Positions 60,201-64,000 of a stretch of DNA of 64,000 bases are shown here, one piece after another. A model generated the notes under the pieces. That model saw nothing but the letters and a program-made list of their open reading frames with translations, searched no databases and was not told where the DNA came from. Source of the stretch: Sindora glabra (taxonomy: Eukaryota; Streptophyta; Magnoliopsida; Fabales; Fabaceae); contig CM035233.1 in assembly GCA_020226215.1 (NCBI GenBank), forward strand, positions 71,925,317 through 71,989,316, given 5' to 3'. A program made the position numbers and the translations under genes. The first letter of the stretch is position 1. Every line of letters begins with the position of its first letter.

Positions 60201-62980
60201 TACAACAAAAATTACATAAATTTTTTTTGTCAAATGGAAATATACTAGAAACTAAAGAATTAGTATAGGCTAGGTACCCCTATACACATCATAAAGTAAA
60301 TAAAGTTTAACCTTTCGAGGGGACTTGTCTAATATATAAAATTCATTACACAAAAGGCTAGCATCTTTAGCGAAAAAGTTTACCACTATATTAATGTTAT
60401 ACCCATTAGGAATATTTAAAATATAATTAAAATATTTTGCATAGAAAATAATTACTTAATTCTTATCATTGAAGAAATAAAGTGAAATTTTGTCTAGAAA
60501 GTGATGGGAAAACCTAATATAATAAAATATGAGGTAAAAGTTTAATATGGAATAAGGTACTTAAAGATTGAAGTGTGCTCAAAGTTAAATAAGTATGTAT
60601 GGTAGAGATTTAGGACTTATTTCAATTTTGCTCTTATCTTCACTACTTTTTTATCTTTCCTAGCCCTAAATAACTATTCCACAATTTTCTAACAACCTTA
60701 CTCTCCTTCAACATTCTTTTCATTAATTGAAACACTAACATATATAAATTTGCATTTAATTTTTCTTTTACTTAAGGTATGTCTTCTTAAAACATTAAAC
60801 TCTTAAGTGATTGATTCTATTTTTACTTTAGATTAAAAATAGCAAGTTATTTGCTTATGAGAAGGGTTTTGAACCCTAACCTAGATTCTTGTTGATTTTA
60901 TTTGAACAAAAGCAAGCCAACATTAAGTTCATCTCCCATTTATCTTGTTCATATTATGTGAGCAAGCATTCTAGTTAAATTTGATTGATTTTGCATGATT
61001 TGATTAATAATAATTAGGTTTTATGCTTGAAACTAATTCTCATCATTCTTGCATGATTTGGGTGTTTTGTTTTGATTTTCATGATGAAAAATGATTAATA
61101 TTATGATAAAAATGTACTATATGATGATTTGGTTTCAAATGGTAACATATAAATTGAAATTTGAATGCTCAAGGCAAAACTAAATAGTATATTTTGCAAA
61201 AATTTACAAAATACCAAGTGGTAGTCAATTACATATCTAAAAACCTATATCTAGGTAAGTATAATTAACTATAAGGTTAAAGAATTGCCCTCTAACCCTA
61301 GGTAGTCAATTACAACCCCTTAAAATTACTGTTAGGGAACTCATAATTAACTACATAGTTAATTACAAGCTAGCAAGTTAGTTTTTTTATCTTTATAATT
61401 AGTTATATAATTAACTATGATCCCCTACTTACAAAAAGTTCATAGTTGACTACATAGTCATCTATGAGGCTATCTATTTATTCTCTGAGCATTTATAATG
61501 AACTATGCCTCTGTTTTCAAGTAAAACATAGTCAATTGCATAGTTAATTATATAAAAAATAATTATTATAAAATAATTGTTATAAAAAAGATAATGTTGA
61601 ATCAATATTATATAGCCATGCAAGAAAGCATGAAGAAATATATTGTGTATTGAAATACAAATTCTTGATATGAAATAAGTTGAGTTATGGCATTGATATG
61701 AGAAACTATGATAAGAGCAAATTGATACTACATGTATGATTGAAAAATTAGATTTGATAACTATTTGTGAAGAGATAAGACAAATCTTGAAGGAATAAAA
61801 TTAGGTTTATGAAGAGATTAGAATAATTATAAGGAACAAAAAGTTTATTTATATTTACCTTCTTAATTATGAATTATTATTGAATTATTTTATTATTTAC
61901 TCTAATCTTTATGTTAAAATGCCTTTCATATAAGACGATATGTACTAATGTTTAGTTATGAGAATGTACAAGGCTAGAGCCATGTATAAAAAGGCATAGT
62001 GTAGTAAGATTATTAATTAATTTTTATAAATTATTTACATAGAAATGCTTACTTATTAAATCCATGACTTACCTTTTCACATTTATTATTGTAAATTCTC
62101 CTGTAAAGGCATCACTATCATCTTAAAAGCAAAACTTCCAATTCTTCTAAAGGTTCAAGCAATAATTAGTCTATTCTGATGTATATAGAAATCTTCCTGC
62201 GTTTTGGTGTATAAATTAGGAATATGGGATAGGAATTCATTTGTAATTAAGGTAAGTTAAGCTAACTTATTGTTTATTATGTTAGGATTCATAAATAAGC
62301 TTAACTTCCTTTCTTTTAATGAAACTAATTGAATACTTATGATACTATCCTTATTTTGAATAAAATAGTCATGATTTATACCCATCTATGTGTGCATTAA
62401 TAGATAGTAGTTAGAATAGGCTAGTAGAAAAGGTCATAATAAAGGTGGTATTAAAGCATAATATAAGGATTTTCTAATAAGGTAAGGCCCTATGATAAGA
62501 TTAATTAAGGTATATCTATTTGCTACCTAAGTAGGTGTTAACTAAAATTGTATAAATGATATATATGCATTCATAATCGCATATTACTAATACTAACTTG
62601 ATGGGCTCTACAATGCCTTAAGGTGTTTGTGATGGATTATTTTTATCTTGTAAATTATTTATTGTGATTTGTTTATTGCTTAAGTGTTTGAAGATTTAAG
62701 TAGGGAGAATGGTAAACATTATAAGCCAAATATAAGCTAACAAACTTGACCTTAAAGAACTATCCTTAGGTTTGTAAGTTTAGAGTAGGAAGCATGAATA
62801 GGCAAAAATAGTGAACAAGATATTCTCCTTTAAGCTACAAATTTTATGCAATGAATTATATAATAGGTAGTTAAGGCTTTTGATCAGAATTAGAGCCATA
62901 ATGGACATAAAGGTTAAGATGATTGTGACTCAAAGTAGAATAGAGTTAGAAAAAAAGACCAAACACTTTATATGAAGGAT
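60201..62980. other. Probable retrotransposon-derived DNA without readable coding
   Basis: 61210-61560 is packed with about ten variants of ATAGTTAATTAC / TAGTCAATTAC. On the minus strand near 60390-60300 the frame NFFAKDASLLCNEFYILDKS has a faint look of a retroelement RNase H tail, too weak to call. No LTR pair could be delimited by eye. Confidence 0.3.
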
Positions 62981-62984
62981 CCAA

Positions 62985-63200
62985 GCAATAAGCTGCCAAT
63001 CATTCATGAGTTCATCAAGTTGAAATCATTCCAGTACTTAAGTATGGATCCAATTGTGGACTCGTACCAATTTCTAACATAAATAGAGCATTATAAAAAG
63101 ATATTGGGGTGTCTTGACTAATTACTAACAAAGCTTATGGCTTACCAATTAGATCATATGGCACACTACTAGTTTATTAGGGCTATAGTGGGTAAAAATA
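62985..63200 (+). mobile_element. Ty3/gypsy gag-like remnant
   Basis: The plus-strand frame reads EFIKLKSFQYLSMDPIVDSY then QFLT, a stop, IEHYKKILGCLD, a stop, and LLTKLMAYQLDHMA. This follows the retrotransposon gag pattern (F-x-G-x-x-DP...A..W......F...C.....V.LA...L...A) found in plant gypsy elements. At least three stops show it is dead. Confidence 0.55.
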
Positions 63201-63214
63201 CATGCTCTTAACTT

Positions 63215-63690
63215 GGTTGGCTTTTAAGAGAAAAATGTTTGAATCAAGAACTTAACAATCTTTCTATACCATGCCTTTGGTGCATGATTTAGCATATAAA
63301 GTGCTTTTCATAAGTTTCACACAAATTCTAAATGAGTGTTATCTTGGAACATTAATAGTTGCTCCATGTAAGTTTCTTAATCTAATTCACCATCGAGAAA
63401 AGAATTTTTAATGTTTAGCTACTATAAGTTTTATATTTTACTAGGTTTAAATGCTAAGAGAATATTTACTATTGCAATCCTTGTTACTAAATTAAAAGTT
63501 TCATCATAATCCAATCCATAATATTATGAAAATCCATAAACAACTAGTTAATCTTTATATCTCTTCACTATCCTATTAGGATGGGTATTTACTTTATACA
63601 CAAACTTACATGAAACAAGTTGTACATTTTTTGCCTTTGGTACCAAATCCTAACTTCACTTTTCCTAAAAAATTCAACCATTTCCTTTAA
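63215..63690 (-). mobile_element. Decayed Ty1/copia reverse transcriptase fragment
   Basis: On the minus strand, frames around 63670-63420 read DLVPKAKN, CKFVYKV, the RYK block, LVVYGFS, YYGLDYDETFN and VTRIA, in the order of the copia reverse transcriptase N-terminal motifs. 63310-63235 reads ALYMLNHAPKAWYRKI, the eroded form of the copia ALYGLKQAPRAWY block. Stops and at least one frame change separate the pieces, and the catalytic YVDD block is not seen. It lies opposite in orientation to the neighbouring gag-like remnant, so two elements are juxtaposed. The open frame at 63815-63997 may be the upstream linker of the same element. Confidence 0.7.
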
Positions 63691-64000
63691 TCTTTTTAGT
63701 AGCATTTTCAAGGGTTAAGGACTAATATTTTCTTCTTCTTCAACTAATATCACAATAGCATTATTAAGGATGGGCTTTTTCCATCTTGTTAATGTTCTAA
63801 ATTATGATTAGAACTCACTCCATCTTGATTACAAGTATACTTATTGGTTGATAGTATACACCAATTTGCCATGAATTTTCTTCATTTTCAAGTGTTAACT
63901 CATTTAATGACATTAGTTCCCTAGGACATTTTGTATTTGGACTTTGCTCTCTTAACTTTTCATGCAACATATCTTTAATTTCTTTTGAATCAAACAATGT

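Noticed and set aside
1..64000. tRNA, rRNA, conserved microRNA precursors and CRISPR arrays
   Set aside because: Looked for cloverleaf B-box words, rRNA words, common plant microRNA sequences and regular spacer arrays on both strands and saw none. A covariance-model search would be needed to exclude them.

Overview
The window is nuclear DNA of a flowering plant, most likely a eudicot. It is strongly AT-rich, the genes have short canonical GT-AG introns, and long gene-free stretches are filled with microsatellites, MITE-like inverted repeats and decayed retrotransposons. Recognisable proteins are plant-specific types: NIMIN, plant GH28 polygalacturonase, plant PP2C and a plastid SRPBCC protein. 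There are no bacterial operons, rRNA, tRNA or CRISPR arrays that I can see. The species cannot be told from the sequence.

Layout: 1-2.8 kb is an AT-rich block with a recurring imperfect palindrome. Two NIMIN-type NPR1-interactor genes lie in tandem on the minus strand (3434-3769 and 7865-8164), each with TGACG motifs upstream. 8.7-13.6 kb is repeats. A six-exon secreted polygalacturonase is on the minus strand (13637-15846, 454 aa). 16-27 kb is mostly repeats. A four-exon PP2C phosphatase is on the plus strand (27530-29957, 394 aa), with G-box/ABRE motifs upstream. A seven-exon plastid-targeted SRPBCC (polyketide cyclase-like) gene is on the minus strand (31911-34744, 221 aa); one of its introns needs a GA-AG boundary to keep the frame.

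From 38 to 53.5 kb there is no intact gene. It holds decayed but intron-bearing fragments of three unrelated host genes: a leucine-rich repeat (RAD7/F-box-LRR type) fragment on the plus strand, and NDR-type kinase and CCR4-type deadenylase fragments on the minus strand. A degenerate direct repeat (about 39.0 and 47.8 kb) lies in the same stretch. A two-exon short-chain dehydrogenase, complete with catalytic residues, is at 57146-58049 (plus). The right end (about 60-64 kb) is retrotransposon debris: a Ty3/gypsy gag-like trace on the plus strand next to a decayed Ty1/copia reverse transcriptase on the minus strand.

The genes do not form one pathway. Their order NIMIN - polygalacturonase - SRPBCC recalls, from memory, the Arabidopsis At1g02450-At1g02460-At1g02470 neighbourhood, which suggests an old conserved block, here interrupted by a PP2C and much repeat insertion. 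I found no convincing novel multi-gene system. The items most worth checking are the non-canonical intron, the gene-fragment graveyard, the palindrome block and the shared AT-rich element upstream of several genes.
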